Positions 26,806-37,500 of a stretch of 64,000 bases of DNA are shown piece by piece. A program made the translations under genes and the position numbers. Within the stretch, counting starts at the first letter, position 1. Every line of letters starts with the position of its first letter. The DNA lies in NCBI GenBank assembly GCA_034509495.1, contig CM067507.1, positions 10,402,997-10,466,996 of the forward strand. The letters are read 5' to 3'. A model generated the notes under the pieces. The model searched no databases, was not told where the DNA came from, and saw nothing but the letters and a program-made list of their open reading frames with translations. This DNA comes from Acestrorhynchus altus (lineage: Eukaryota > Chordata > Actinopteri > Characiformes > Acestrorhynchidae).

Positions 26806-29800
26806 TCATGACTCAAAAGAGAAGGTGCATAGAATGCCCCAGTGATCGCTGGTGAAACGGCCACATTTCAGTTTCTTCAGCCCCACAAGCCTCATTCTGT
26901 CCGGGCAGAGTTGAGCACCCTCTCTGGCTTTTCGCATGTAAACACGGTCAAAGCGCAGTCGTGCAGGGAAGGGAAGATCATTGTTGTTGTTAATGACAGT
27001 GTCCCAGGTGTACATGCAATCCTTCGGTGCTCCCAGCATCTCCCACACATCTGTAATACCATCCGGGAGACCCCCCACTTTCTTCACCTAATACACACAT
27101 ACAATGCAGTACTGTTATTCAATTATGCAAACTCTTAACAACTCCATTGAACACAAAATTAAACAATATATTCTAGGTTGTGCTACGCTTGTAGGCACAA
27201 GGAAATAGGCTCACCCATGCTAATATACATGGTACACCACAGCCTTAAGTGAATTTATACCACAGCCCTGATTGTCCTAATATTTATTATATTCTCAGAC
27301 AGAAACACAAAAACTTTATTATAACAATTCTTTTTCACTTTAACATGTGGCTTATTAAACTTGGCTATTATACTTAATGTCTTCCTGGCCAAAACTGATG
27401 CTTACAGACATGACCAGAGTGCCACATTCTTTACAATGTTCCTTTTTAATGCATTAAAGCATTATTGATGTATGACATGCATTAATGCATTATTTAGCAA
27501 TTTCATGAAGTTAATACAAATTCTCAATCCATCAATCAAAAATGTATTTGTATAGCGCTCTTCACAACCGAAGTTGTCACGGAGCAGCTTTACAGAAATC
27601 AAGAAATAAAAAGGTGAACAACAGATGATCAAAGGATAAGACATAGATCCCCTAGTGAGCTAGCCAAAGGGGGACAGTGGCAAGGAAAAACTCCCCCAGA
27701 GTTGGAAGAAGAAACCTTGGGATGAACCAGGCTCAAAAGGGGGAGGACCCATCCTCCTCTGGTCAAAATACTTATACACAGTTAGGAGACACTGGACCCC
27801 CACACTTCTGTTCTAATACTCAGGTGCACTGAAGTAATGTTAGTTTGCTTTTGGAAATAATAGTAACAGTAGATTTCTACAAAGTTGGTGATGGGGGTGA
27901 GTAACTAGTCCATGTCAGGGTGGGAAACTAGTCCAGGTCCAGTAGCCGGAAGGTGGAAAGCCAATGTAAAATCGTAGCAGGGGAGCTCCTACTGTTCTCC
28001 TACTGTTCTCTTAGTCACAGTAAGAAATTGAGCCAGATGGACACATCCATGTAGATATTTTTAATGATATTTTTCCAGTAGTTTCTCCAAGTATTTTGGA
28101 AACATCAAAAGGGATGTTTCTCATAGACAAAGGTGGAGTTAAACTGCTTACACTGACAGATCTCCATTTATAATCAATAGGTGCTTGCGCTCATTTCTGG
28201 TTTCATGATTGACATGTTATGATTGAGTAAAAAGCAAATAAATGTCATACCGGTTCTAAAACAGTTTTGTTCATGAGTGCTTTTCAAACATTTTACAGTC
28301 TGCTCTAAATGCAGCCAGACAACCAGACAACATCATGCACACACAAAAGCCTTCCCACTCACACACCTCCCGGTCTCTCAGGTTGGTGTCTCCTCCAAAT
28401 ATGACCGTCTGGCTGTCTGGTGCCTCCTTCATGAGCTTCCACACTCTGCGCAGCTGGTTGCAGCGCTCCTGTGAGCTGGGTTTTAAACTCTCCAAGTGAG
28501 AGGTCATTAAACATAGCTGATGACCTGAGAAATTTGCCTGGATATGCAAACAGACAGACAGGCAGAAACGCAGACACACACAGACACACAGACACACACA
28601 CTAGGGCAGATAAGAGTGCACTTAGGCTGGAAGACAAAGTAAAATAAAATAATGAGAGCATTTCTGCTCCTCCTGTTTTATAGACTTGCCTGCATTGATC
28701 ATGATATACACTATTAAATTTAGTGGTAATAGACTAAAGAACACATTTTTTATTTAAAAAACAATGTAGAAACATCAATGCTTTTCATATGAATTTAAAA
28801 ATGTAAGTTGGTAAAGATGATATAGTTCTCTGATAGTGGAGCAAGAAAATGCGCTGCTGTAATACATAATAAAAATGAGGTGTAGAGTTATTAGAGTCTA
28901 TTAAATCATGTTAAACAGTCAGAGAGTACAGTAGTTCCACAGAGATGTAGTTCCACAGTAAGGCTGTAAGACCATTAAAGGTGCCACAGTATTTATTCTG
29001 TGTTTGTAATAGTTCTCTGACATTACAGAGACGGAATGTGACTCCTGTCTGATAGAAAATAGCACATATGGTTTTACACAGCCATTTAAAACCCAATGAA
29101 TTGGTCTTACAGTTTCAGGTATGAAATATGTCAGTTTACATGTAATGTATATAAAATCTGACCTTTTGTATAAAAGCATAAACACAAATAAACTTTTCAC
29201 AATATTCTTTCTTCTATCTTGGATTAGAGTAAGAATGCAGTTCTATGTAAATTATAGGGGCCTAAATATTAATGACTGATACTGAGATTTTAGAAGTGGC
29301 TTGTTTTTCAGCATTGTTTTTACTTAGGCTGGATTTACATTTGTCATGTATCTGTCTTGTCCCGGTGGTCTGTCTTTGTTTTGTTTACTGTTCCATGTGC
29401 TTTTGAGCACATGTCATGTCTCCTCCCATTCCCAGCTGTGTTCCATTCGTAACCCTGCCCCATCGTCATCATGTCCCAGCCTTGTCCAATGTGACTGTGT
29501 ATATAAGTCCCTTGTCTTTTGTTAGTCCTTGTCGGTCTTTGTTGTAGTGTTGTAGTGATATGTGGTTATATGACTTCGTGGTTTCTTGTCTTAGTGTTTA
29601 TTTGTATCCTGCTAATAAAGTCAACCCAGCGTCTACATCCGACTCCAACCTCTGTCTGTGAACGTTACAATATTTGAATGAGGAGACACCATGTTTGAAC
29701 AGGTTAATTGGAACACCAGGCTAAGATATGTTGGAACAACTGGTTTCATTAACAGCATGCATCATAAATTAAAATAAATTGATTTTCCAGTTGAAATAAA

Positions 29801-31979
29801 AATGCTTTTTAAAGAAGAATAAAAAAGAGAGCTCACCGTGGCCATGAGCAGATTCCTTGCCATTTCTGTGGAGGGATAATTGACGATGGTGCTCTGAAGC
29901 AGTTCTACTCTGGACCTTCTAAGCAGTATTGCTGTGAAGTAGCCGCTGTCACTGGCTAAGAGGGAACATTTCAAAATCAAGGCTTGTACAGCACATGGGA
30001 ACTACATGTGCTCTATCCAAATCCAAAAGAAATAATTTCACCTTGTACAAACTCATAATCTGTCATAATCTCCTGTAAAATCTTCAGGTAGGGAGGAATG
30101 AGCTCTTGCAGCAATACTACATCTGCATGGTGCCTTTAAAAGAAGTTCAAATTAATGAAAAGGACCATACACATTTTTACGATAGGAAATACAACTTTTC
30201 ATGCATCTTTCATCTAAAAATATAGCTATTCATTTGGGAAAAGTGTTCCAATACCAATATTCAGCATTTACACTTTACAAATTTTCACATATATACCACA
30301 GTATTTTCAAGTACAGAGTAGATGTAATTTTGGATAATTTGTGAAGTGGTGGTTTGCTGGCCATACCGAGTGCTAGGTTTTTGATCATAATTCTTGTGCC
30401 TTCAATACCACAGTTCACTAAGCTGCCACTTTTGGGTGAGACCTTTAACCTCTTTGATCTAGCTGTGACCGCAGCTTTCTGAACTAGGATATGGAAAGAG
30501 AGCAATTTTGTTGTACCATACAAGTAGAATGACAATAAAGCATGTCTTTATCTTATATCCAGTTAAAAAATTACAATTAAAATGTTTTACAGTGTTGTCC
30601 ACTCAAAGAGTCTTCTCTATAGTAAATACATCATTATATCTGTTAAAATATATCAGTTAAAATATCAGCACAATTGAAAATTATTTAAAATATCTGCCAC
30701 CAAAGTGATTTAAATAATGCACACACACTGTATGTTTGATCCAAAATATAATAAATGTAAAAACAATGTACAAATTTTATTTTCACATTGACTTCCAATG
30801 ATAGTTAAGAAGGTTTTATCCTTATTCTGTAAATAAGACATTTTGGAAGCCAGGCTTTTGCATGGCAGCAACAGTAAGATGAAGGTTTAATGTCCATTCA
30901 TATATATATATATATAAATTTATTTATAGACCCCCATAGAGCATACTTGATTTTTACATGATTTCAGCTTATTAGTTTGAAAACAGGGTGTAATGTCAGT
31001 GACATCCCATTTAGGACTGGTCTGCTCTTTGTATCTTAACTTTCTCTGTTCAAAGTCTGGTGTTTTTATCTCTTTTTATCTCTTGTTTGTTGTTTTCATT
31101 TCTTTTTTGAGATTTAGATTTGCTTTATATGTGCCTGTCAGCCTAAAGCTTTATTTAAGCTTCAATTAAACACAGGCTGAGAATTAAATGAAAATGCCAC
31201 GTACTTTCCCAAATACGCCAACAGGCTTGGAACTCGATGATTTAGGTCTTCAACATCAAGCCCATCTATGTTCCATGTGAGCACGGTCAAGAGGTGAGGG
31301 CCATTGCACTGTTCAGCAGAGCTGGCCTGGTCTTTACCTGACTGGTCTGTGCACATCTGTCCTTCATACACCTGCTTAAAGGTGGGACAGGAGAGATGAG
31401 TGTGAGTTGATTTGGATTCTGTTAGATTGTCACTGTGGCTGCAATGGAGTGGAGGCGTTTGTTTTGCCTCTGTGTGGGTGAGCTTATTCTCAGTCTGAGT
31501 CGACTGGTCACAGGTGAATTGACTCTGGTTTTGCTGACTGTTTGCACACTTTTCTTCTTTGCTGAAGCACTCCTGAGGACTTTTCTTGTTAATTCGTGAG
31601 TTTTCAGATGACAATTCTTTCACAGATTTCTTATTTTTCTTTCCTTTTTTCTTCTTGGCACATTTGTCTTGAACATTGTTGCCTTCAGAGCTTATACTGC
31701 TGTTTCTGTCGCCCTTTGCTAGAGCTTCTTTATCAGGATGACCACAACTGCAAATAAATGAGGAACAAGTCACACTTTATCGAAAGCCATGACTTAAGAA
31801 ACATTCGAGAAGAACAGTTTAATATAATTTTTAATATTTTATAAATTATATATATAATCATCAAAGACTTCTTTAAAGACAAATGAACTGTAAAAAGAAA
31901 AATGGTCTGTATTTAAATGTAGCCAAAATAAAGTCTGTTTACACACTTACTGATGTCCACCATCCTGCGTGTTCTCCAT
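26806..31979 (-). CDS. tdp2: Tyrosyl-DNA phosphodiesterase 2 (6 coding exons)
   Basis: This enzyme hydrolyses 5'-phosphotyrosyl bonds, releasing trapped topoisomerase II from DNA ends; the mammalian protein also cleaves the picornavirus VPg-RNA link (family knowledge). Coding exons in transcript order are 31979-31951, 31747-31205, 30133-30042, 29955-29837, 28537-28367 and 27087-26806. All joints have GT-AG signals, phases agree (2,2,1,0,0), and the total is 1236 nt, or 411 aa plus TGA. The four Mg-dependent endonuclease/exonuclease/phosphatase motifs are present: TWN at residues 167-169, LLQE ending at E201, GGDTNLRDRE at 309-318 and SDHWG from 398. The catalytic half aligns with human TDP2 throughout. 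Residues 1-155 do not resemble the human UBA-like N-terminus; they are polar with a lysine run, KKKKGKKNKK. Divergent neighbour: kiaa0319. A polyadenylation signal (TTTATT on the plus strand) lies near 26585. Fish may carry two tdp2 paralogues; which one this is was not determined. Confidence 0.95.
27525..27790 (-). mobile_element. 3'-tail repeat, reverse copy in tdp2 last intron
   Basis: It shares the blocks TATAGCGCTCTTCACAAC, GGCAAGGAAAAACTCCC and AACCAGGCTC with 52631-52968 in reverse orientation. Confidence 0.65.
29342..29669 (+). mobile_element. Solo LTR in tdp2 intron
   Basis: The 328-bp segment starts TGTCATGTATCTG and ends AACGTTACA, with flanks ACATT and ATATT (4 of 5 match). It carries TGTATATAAGTCCC and AATAAA. 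It is antisense to tdp2, in the intron between the exons at 29955-29837 and 28537-28367. Confidence 0.85.
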
Positions 31980-32010
31980 GACCGGACTACAGGAAAAGCC
32001 TCCTTATTGC

Positions 32011-32025
32011 TTTCACTTTCGTTTC
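32011..32025 (-). promoter_or_regulatory. ISRE-like motif next to tdp2 start
   Basis: On the minus strand this reads GAAACGAAAGTGAAA, containing GAAANNGAAA, the core bound by IRF/ISGF3 factors. It lies 32 bp upstream of the tdp2 ATG at 31979. Whether it falls in the promoter or the 5' UTR depends on the transcription start. Confidence 0.5.
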
Positions 32026-32090
32026 TGTAAACAGTGCAGTTTGGAAACGTTGAACAGAGAGAATCACTGCACTGTGCGACAGACCAGATG

Positions 32091-32520
32091 CAACACTACA
32101 GACGTAACGCTAAAGACGTAACACTACAGTTATAACACTACAGACGCAACACAACAGATGTAACGCCAGACGTAACACTACAGATATAACACTACAGACG
32201 CAACACTACAGATGTAACGCTACAGACGTAACACTACAGATATAACACTACAGACGTAACGCTAAAGACGTAACACTACAGATATAACACTACAGACGTA
32301 ACACTACAGTTATAACACTACAGACGTAACACTACAGATATAACACTACAGACGTAACGCTAAAGACGTAACACTACAGTTATAACACTACAGACGTAAC
32401 ACTACAGTTATAACACTACAGACGTAACACTACAGATATAATACTACAGACTTAACGCTACAGACGTAACACTACAAACGAAACGCTAAAGACGTAACAC
32501 TACAGGTGTAACACTACAAG
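32091..32520. repeat. 14-bp minisatellite in the divergent promoter region
   Basis: About 30 units near the consensus TAACACTACAGACG run from about 110 bp upstream of the tdp2 ATG. Units ending GACG tend to alternate with units ending GATA or GTTA, giving a 28-bp higher-order period. Many units keep a CG dinucleotide, so the array adds CpG sites beside the promoter. Confidence 0.9.
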
Positions 32521-32539
32521 TAAACACATCAGTATCTAC

Positions 32540-32800
32540 AGTTGGGCTCTGAGTTCTGTCAGTCACCTGTTACTCACAGAGACTCAGATTCAATAATATT
32601 ACCAATAAACGCCACGGAGTGTAAACATAAGCAGACGTCGTCCTTTCGGATCGCTGATGGTAAGATCTGCTCAGCTGACCGGCTGTTCGGTGCTGCTGTA
32701 CCTCACACTCTGTTTCGGTTTCCTGGAGCAGTTCAGGACTTCAGCTCAGCAGGTCAGCAGCACTTCCGCCGTGAGGCTGTAAACACTATGTAAACACACC
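32540..32800. promoter_or_regulatory. CpG-containing divergent promoter candidate
   Basis: Unlike its AT-rich surroundings, this stretch holds several CG dinucleotides (ACGTCGTC, TTCGGATCGC, GACCGG). A good donor, GCTGATG|GTAAGA, occurs at 32659/32660 on the plus strand, so a noncoding first exon of kiaa0319 may end at 32659. The transcription start is not determined. Confidence 0.35.
32713..32722 (-). promoter_or_regulatory. Second ISRE-like motif between tdp2 and kiaa0319
   Basis: The minus strand reads GAAACCGAAA within AGGAAACCGAAACAG, very close to the classical interferon-stimulated response element. It lies about 730 bp upstream of the tdp2 ATG, on the far side of the 14-bp minisatellite. 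Confidence 0.4.
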
Positions 32801-32907
32801 ACAGCAGTGAAGCTGCAGATCGCTGTTTGCTTTGCAAAGTCACATTAATATTACTCATATGAGTCAAAACAAACCGGTTAAACTGCATGAAATTATGTTT
32901 TAGTCGT

Positions 32908-32912
32908 GTATG

Positions 32913-32955
<43 letters not shown>

Positions 32956-33042
32956 GTAATATACATATTATACCATTATTATTACTGGTATTATTATTAT
33001 TATTATTATTATCATTATTATTATTACTGGTATTATTATTAT

Positions 33043-33073
<31 letters not shown>

Positions 33074-33074
33074 G

Positions 33075-33117
<43 letters not shown>

Positions 33118-33145
33118 TACTACTATTATTATTATTACTGTTATT
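32908..33145. repeat. (AAT)n then (ATT)n microsatellite arms
   Basis: An (ATA/AAT)n run at about 32909-32955 is followed after a short spacer by about 165 bp of (ATT)n with scattered ACTGGT interruptions. The two arms are complementary and could form a hairpin. The long leucine and isoleucine reading frames across it are artefacts of the repeat. Confidence 0.9.
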
Positions 33146-33267
33146 ATACTACCACATAAAGACTCCTGTTTTGTTTTATTTTACACTGTTTTATGCACGA
33201 GGACACGTGAGTTGTCGCGTCGTTTTTGTGTGCGTACGCCGTTTTTCTCCGCCTCTGTGTTTCCGCC

Positions 33268-33270
<3 letters not shown>

Positions 33271-33316
<46 letters not shown>
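33271..33316. repeat. (CT)n microsatellite
   Basis: About 23 CT units directly precede a GCAG acceptor, so the repeat may act as the polypyrimidine tract of a kiaa0319 5' exon. Confidence 0.85.
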
Positions 33317-33319
<3 letters not shown>

Positions 33320-33320
33320 G

Positions 33321-33423
33321 AAGACACTCCACGCCCACACCTCCATCCTCCATCCGCCTTCGTCAGGACAGACCCCACACCCTGCTGTACACCATCGACC
33401 CATCGAGGAACACGACGACGACG
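33321..33423 (+). other. Candidate 5' untranslated exon of kiaa0319
   Basis: A (CT)n tract ending in GCAG is directly followed by 103 bp of GC-richer sequence that ends ACGACG before GTGAGC. This is a strong acceptor and donor pair on the kiaa0319 strand, between its putative promoter and first coding exon. No coding similarity was seen. Transcript evidence is needed to confirm it. Confidence 0.4.
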
Positions 33424-34085
33424 GTGAGCTGCTGCACCTGCACCACCTTCTTCTTTTCCTCCATCCTCCTTTATCGTTCTCCATCCTCCTTTCTCCGTCT
33501 CCTCCTCCTTTCTCCTTCCTGTGCTCTGTGGCACTCCTCAGTGCCCGTGCAGCTCATTACCCAGCAGAGTCCTCTGTGCACGGGGCAGTTGGGAGTGCAG
33601 ATGTCTGCTGATGTGCTTTAAGCTCTCTTCAAGGCCTGTCCATCTGTAAAGCCTCTGCCAGAGAGTCTAGAGGAGAAAGAAGTTCACCATGTTTACATTT
33701 CTATATTAAAAACGGGAGCCGAGTTACTGATAATAAACCACCTCATATAATCCATCACCCTGAACTAATGCTGTGTCTTGTTTTGAAGGAGCTAGGTGAA
33801 GAATGTTTGATCTACTCCACCTCCTTAATAAGAGTCACAGTAATACTCAGAGATATAGTTACATTTAATTTAACATAATTACTTAATTATAACAATAGAA
33901 TCATAATATCGAGGCACAATAACATAGTATCTCTATTTTTCATTAAATGGATCAATAGAAACAGAATTAAGATATTTTTAAGTTTAAGTTTTTCCTTTTG
34001 TTATTTTAGAGATTCAAGGTCTTTTGCATGGTAGCAAAATTTTATGCAACTCATTAGTATTGATTTGTCTTGTTTATGTGTGCAG

Positions 34086-34137
34086 ATGGTTCAGTTGATC
34101 AGCTCTTCCTCATGAGGTCAGCACTGTCAGGGCAACG
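34086..34137 (+). other. Candidate second 5' untranslated exon of kiaa0319
   Basis: The segment sits between an acceptor (TGTGTGCAG) and a donor (AACG, then GTAAGA). It holds an ATG at its first base with a stop at 34113-34115, and a second ATG at 34112. If spliced to 34487 the second reading frame stops within a few codons, so both would be short upstream ORFs. It is a prediction from splice signals only. Confidence 0.35.
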
Positions 34138-34486
34138 GTAAGATTGTGAAGATGGAGCAGAACTGATGAAAGCCCATTCCGTTTACTTAAAAAGTAACTC
34201 ACATTCCAAAAGCATAAAGCATCTTAAAATAAAAAGTCACTCAAAATAATGAGAAAGAATATCAATGACTTAACATCACAAAATAACAACATAGTATCTA
34301 AAAATAATGATACTGCATATCAAATTTGTGATTTTGCAGAATGAGCCATATGAACAAATTCATGACCTGTTTGGATGAATAAATGAAAAACTCTACTCTT
34401 ATGCTCTCAGCATGTCTGAGTGCTTGTTAATGTGTTCATAGTGTCTGTATTAAACAAGACTGCAATATTCTCTTTGATCTTTTTAG

Positions 34487-34565
34487 AAAGTAGTACATTG
34501 AAAGGTGATGATCATGAACTTCATGCCCCTGTTGTCACTCTCCTTGGTCCTGCACATTACAAGAG
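34487..34565 (+). other. Candidate signal-peptide exon of kiaa0319
   Basis: The upstream acceptor has a strong pyrimidine tract (TTCTCTTTGATCTTTTTAG) and the donor is AAGAG|GTAAAA. From ATG 34508 it encodes MIMNFMPLLSLSLVLHITR and ends in phase 1. Joined to the acceptor at 36363-36364 (TTTTTTGTGCTTTAG) it continues in frame as D-VVAAQCWQG, giving a conventional signal peptide before the first MANSC cysteine. The same hydrophobic look of the alternative leader from 36319 can be explained as branch site plus pyrimidine tract read as protein. Confidence 0.55.
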
Positions 34566-37500
34566 GTAAAATTTTAATCCACATTTCACAAAGAACAGAC
34601 AGACCAGAGGTGTGGTCTGAGTTTTATGTTTATTACATTTACATTTGCATGAATTGGCAGACGTACTTATCCAGAGCGATTTACAAAAGTGCTTTGCTGT
34701 TTACTCAGGTACCATTAGCTAGTTAGAAGAGGCTAGAATCTGGAGATTCCTCTAGCTTAGATGCTGTCAAAAACAAATGTCAGATTGGAGACTAACAAGA
34801 TTTAATATAATTATAAACCTTTAATGAGTTAAATGCTATTGAAAGAGATTGGTCTTCAGTCTGTATTTGAAGAGAGCAAGAAGCTCACTGGGACCCCCAG
34901 GGGAAGTTTGTTCCACCATTTTGGTGCCAGGACAGAAAAGAGCCTGGATACTTCTCTTCCTTGCAACTTGAAGGATGGTGGGTCAAGTCGAGCTGTACTT
35001 GATGCTAGAAGGGCTCTTGGTAAAGATCCACAATTACAAGAAACCAAACAAGCACCTGGGTGGCTTCTCTAGACACAAATCTGCATGAATGAGTCAGGTT
35101 TACAAGCCTTTATAAAGTCAGTAGAATTTATAAGGACTGCAACAATACTCAATATTCAATGCATTGTTATGCAGTTGTGTACTGCACAAATACAGCAAAA
35201 ATGAACTGTACTTGAATTAGCGCTGTGTATTGGCAAGAACCTGGTGATACATAATGTGGTCACAGGCATTCAGTGTTGGTTTTCGGCCTTGCTGCTTACT
35301 TGCAGATATTTCTCTTTTGATGACATTATGCACTATAGATGATGATGACATCCCTAATTTCTTGCAATTGCTCATTGAGACATTGTTCTTAAACTGACTA
35401 TTTACTCACACAGTTGTTCACAAAGTAGTGAACCTCAGCCCACCCTTGCTGAACAACTGAGCCTGGGGATGCTCCTTTTACACCCAACAATGACACTCGC
35501 CTGTTTCCAATTAACCTGTTCACCTATGGGATGTTCCAATGGTGTTTCTTGAGAATTCCTCAACTTTCCTTTTTTCGTTGCCTTTGTCATTGCCTTTGTC
35601 CCAACCTTTTTGGAACATGTTGCTGGCATCAAATTCAAAATTAGTGAAAACAACAGTTTATCCATTTGAACATGAAATATCTAGTCTTTGTAGTACATTC
35701 AATTGAATATACATTGAAAAGGATTTAGCAAATCATCATATTCTGTTTTTATTTATGTTTTACACAACGTCCAAACTTTATTGGAATTGGGGTTGTAGCT
35801 TTTAACTTAACCATGCATTCACACCCAATTGATCTTATTCTGTTCAGGTCTAGGCAACCTAGCAACTAGGTAATCTACTGTACTTTCATCACCATCTGTG
35901 AATGTAGGTTGTCTAGTGGTGAACTAATAGAATTGGGACTACCAGAAGATTGAATGTGAATACTGGCTTCTTGTTTGTGTACTCCACCTACAGTGAGGAA
36001 GTGTTATTTGAGGTTTAAGCCTCCTCTGAAGAAGCACACACTTTACACATTTCTGGGAAAGCTGAGAGATTCTGTACTTTCACGGAATGTGAAATGTGAA
36101 CATGGTTTTGTACAAACTTGAATCATGAGTGTTGTCCAGTACTATAGTTCCCTCTTACCCCCAAATACAAATGGTGAGTTATTAGAGAACAGAATCTTCT
36201 GTTGGCACGTGATGTGGAGAATGTTTAGGGAGGGTTAATAAGAAAATGAATGGGAAAATGGCTTCTCAAATAGATGTGGCTATCTGTTGTGAGGCATTAG
36301 CACTTATCATTGTCAGTAATGGATGCCTTTCCAGTTGCTCTGATCACACTTTTTTGTGCTTTAGATGTAGTAGCAGCACAGTGCTGGCAGGGGGCAACGT
36401 ACACTGAGACAGTGGTGTCTCCTGAACTGAGGAGCAGCAGCATCTTACGTGTCCCCGAGGTGTTGTCTCTGACCCAGTGTGCTGCAGCCTGCTGTGATCT
36501 TCCAGGCTGTGACCTGGCCTGGTTCTTTGAGAGACGCTGCTATGTTCTTAGTTGCCAGCACAAAGAGAACTGTCAACCAAAAAAGCGTCCTGGCACAGAG
36601 TCCCTGCTGGCCTTTCTGCAGCGTGGGCCTCCTCAGACACTGGTGCTACAGTCCTTGGTACGGGGTGAGCCATACCCGAGTCACTGGCGTCCACTGCCCA
36701 GACACAAAGGCCCAGAGGACCCTCTGAAGGACTTGGCTTTGTTAGGGGGCATTCCAGATTTGGATAACTCTGCAGTGGATTATGCTGACAGCTACAGGAA
36801 TTTGGAGGATGGGGGAAGAGGAGATGACATCAGTGAGGAGAAGTCCAGCTTAAAGGTAGAAGAAAGTCCACGAGTGACTGATTGGCCTGAACTTCAAGAA
36901 CGAGATGGCTTTAACCTGTCAGAAACAGAAGGAAGTAAACACTCACAGCCAGAAGCCACAGAGGGCAGCGAGGTTGCACCCATTTCCTTTTCGGCAGTGA
37001 CGGATGGAAGCAGAACATCTCCCAGTCCACCACTGCCTTCATGGAGGCCCTCAGAATCCCCTCTGCTCACCTTACAGGTAAGTGTTATGTTGCTGTAGCT
37101 AAAATAAACAACCTCTACTCACCACTGCCCTAAAGAATATACCAGTCAATTTTGCCTAAAACCATGATGAACACACCCAGTTAAACATACTCTGAAAACA
37201 CACTCTTGTGAGATAGATATTGTGAAAGCTATGGACTATAATATATACACATTGGACAAAATTGTTGGTACCTGTCAGGTTTGCGTGGACAGAACAGCTG
37301 ACTAAGGGTGCGGAGGCAAATGCAGGGGTTTATGATTTAATGAAGTAAAGACAAAACAAAGCTGGGATACTAACAAAAACTGGGGAATTCAAACTAACAA
37401 AATACACTAAAACTAAACCTAGACAATGGAACCAGATTTACAAACAAACAGAGTCTACTGAAAAAGACTACAAACTAAAAAACAAACCAAAGCAAGCTAC

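Noticed and set aside
26842..27138. Plus-strand 98-codon frame
   Set aside because: It is the antisense shadow of the last tdp2 exon, which is clearly conserved on the minus strand.
32091..32520. CRISPR-like repeat array
   Set aside because: Units are only 14 bp with no unique spacers; it is a minisatellite in an animal genome.
33181..33534. Overlapping minus-strand frames rich in Arg-Glu
   Set aside because: They are antisense translations of the (CT)n tract and flanks.
32910..33611. A 233-codon open frame rich in Ile and Leu
   Set aside because: It is produced by the (ATT)n and (CT)n repeats and crosses likely splice sites; the product is pure repeat translation.
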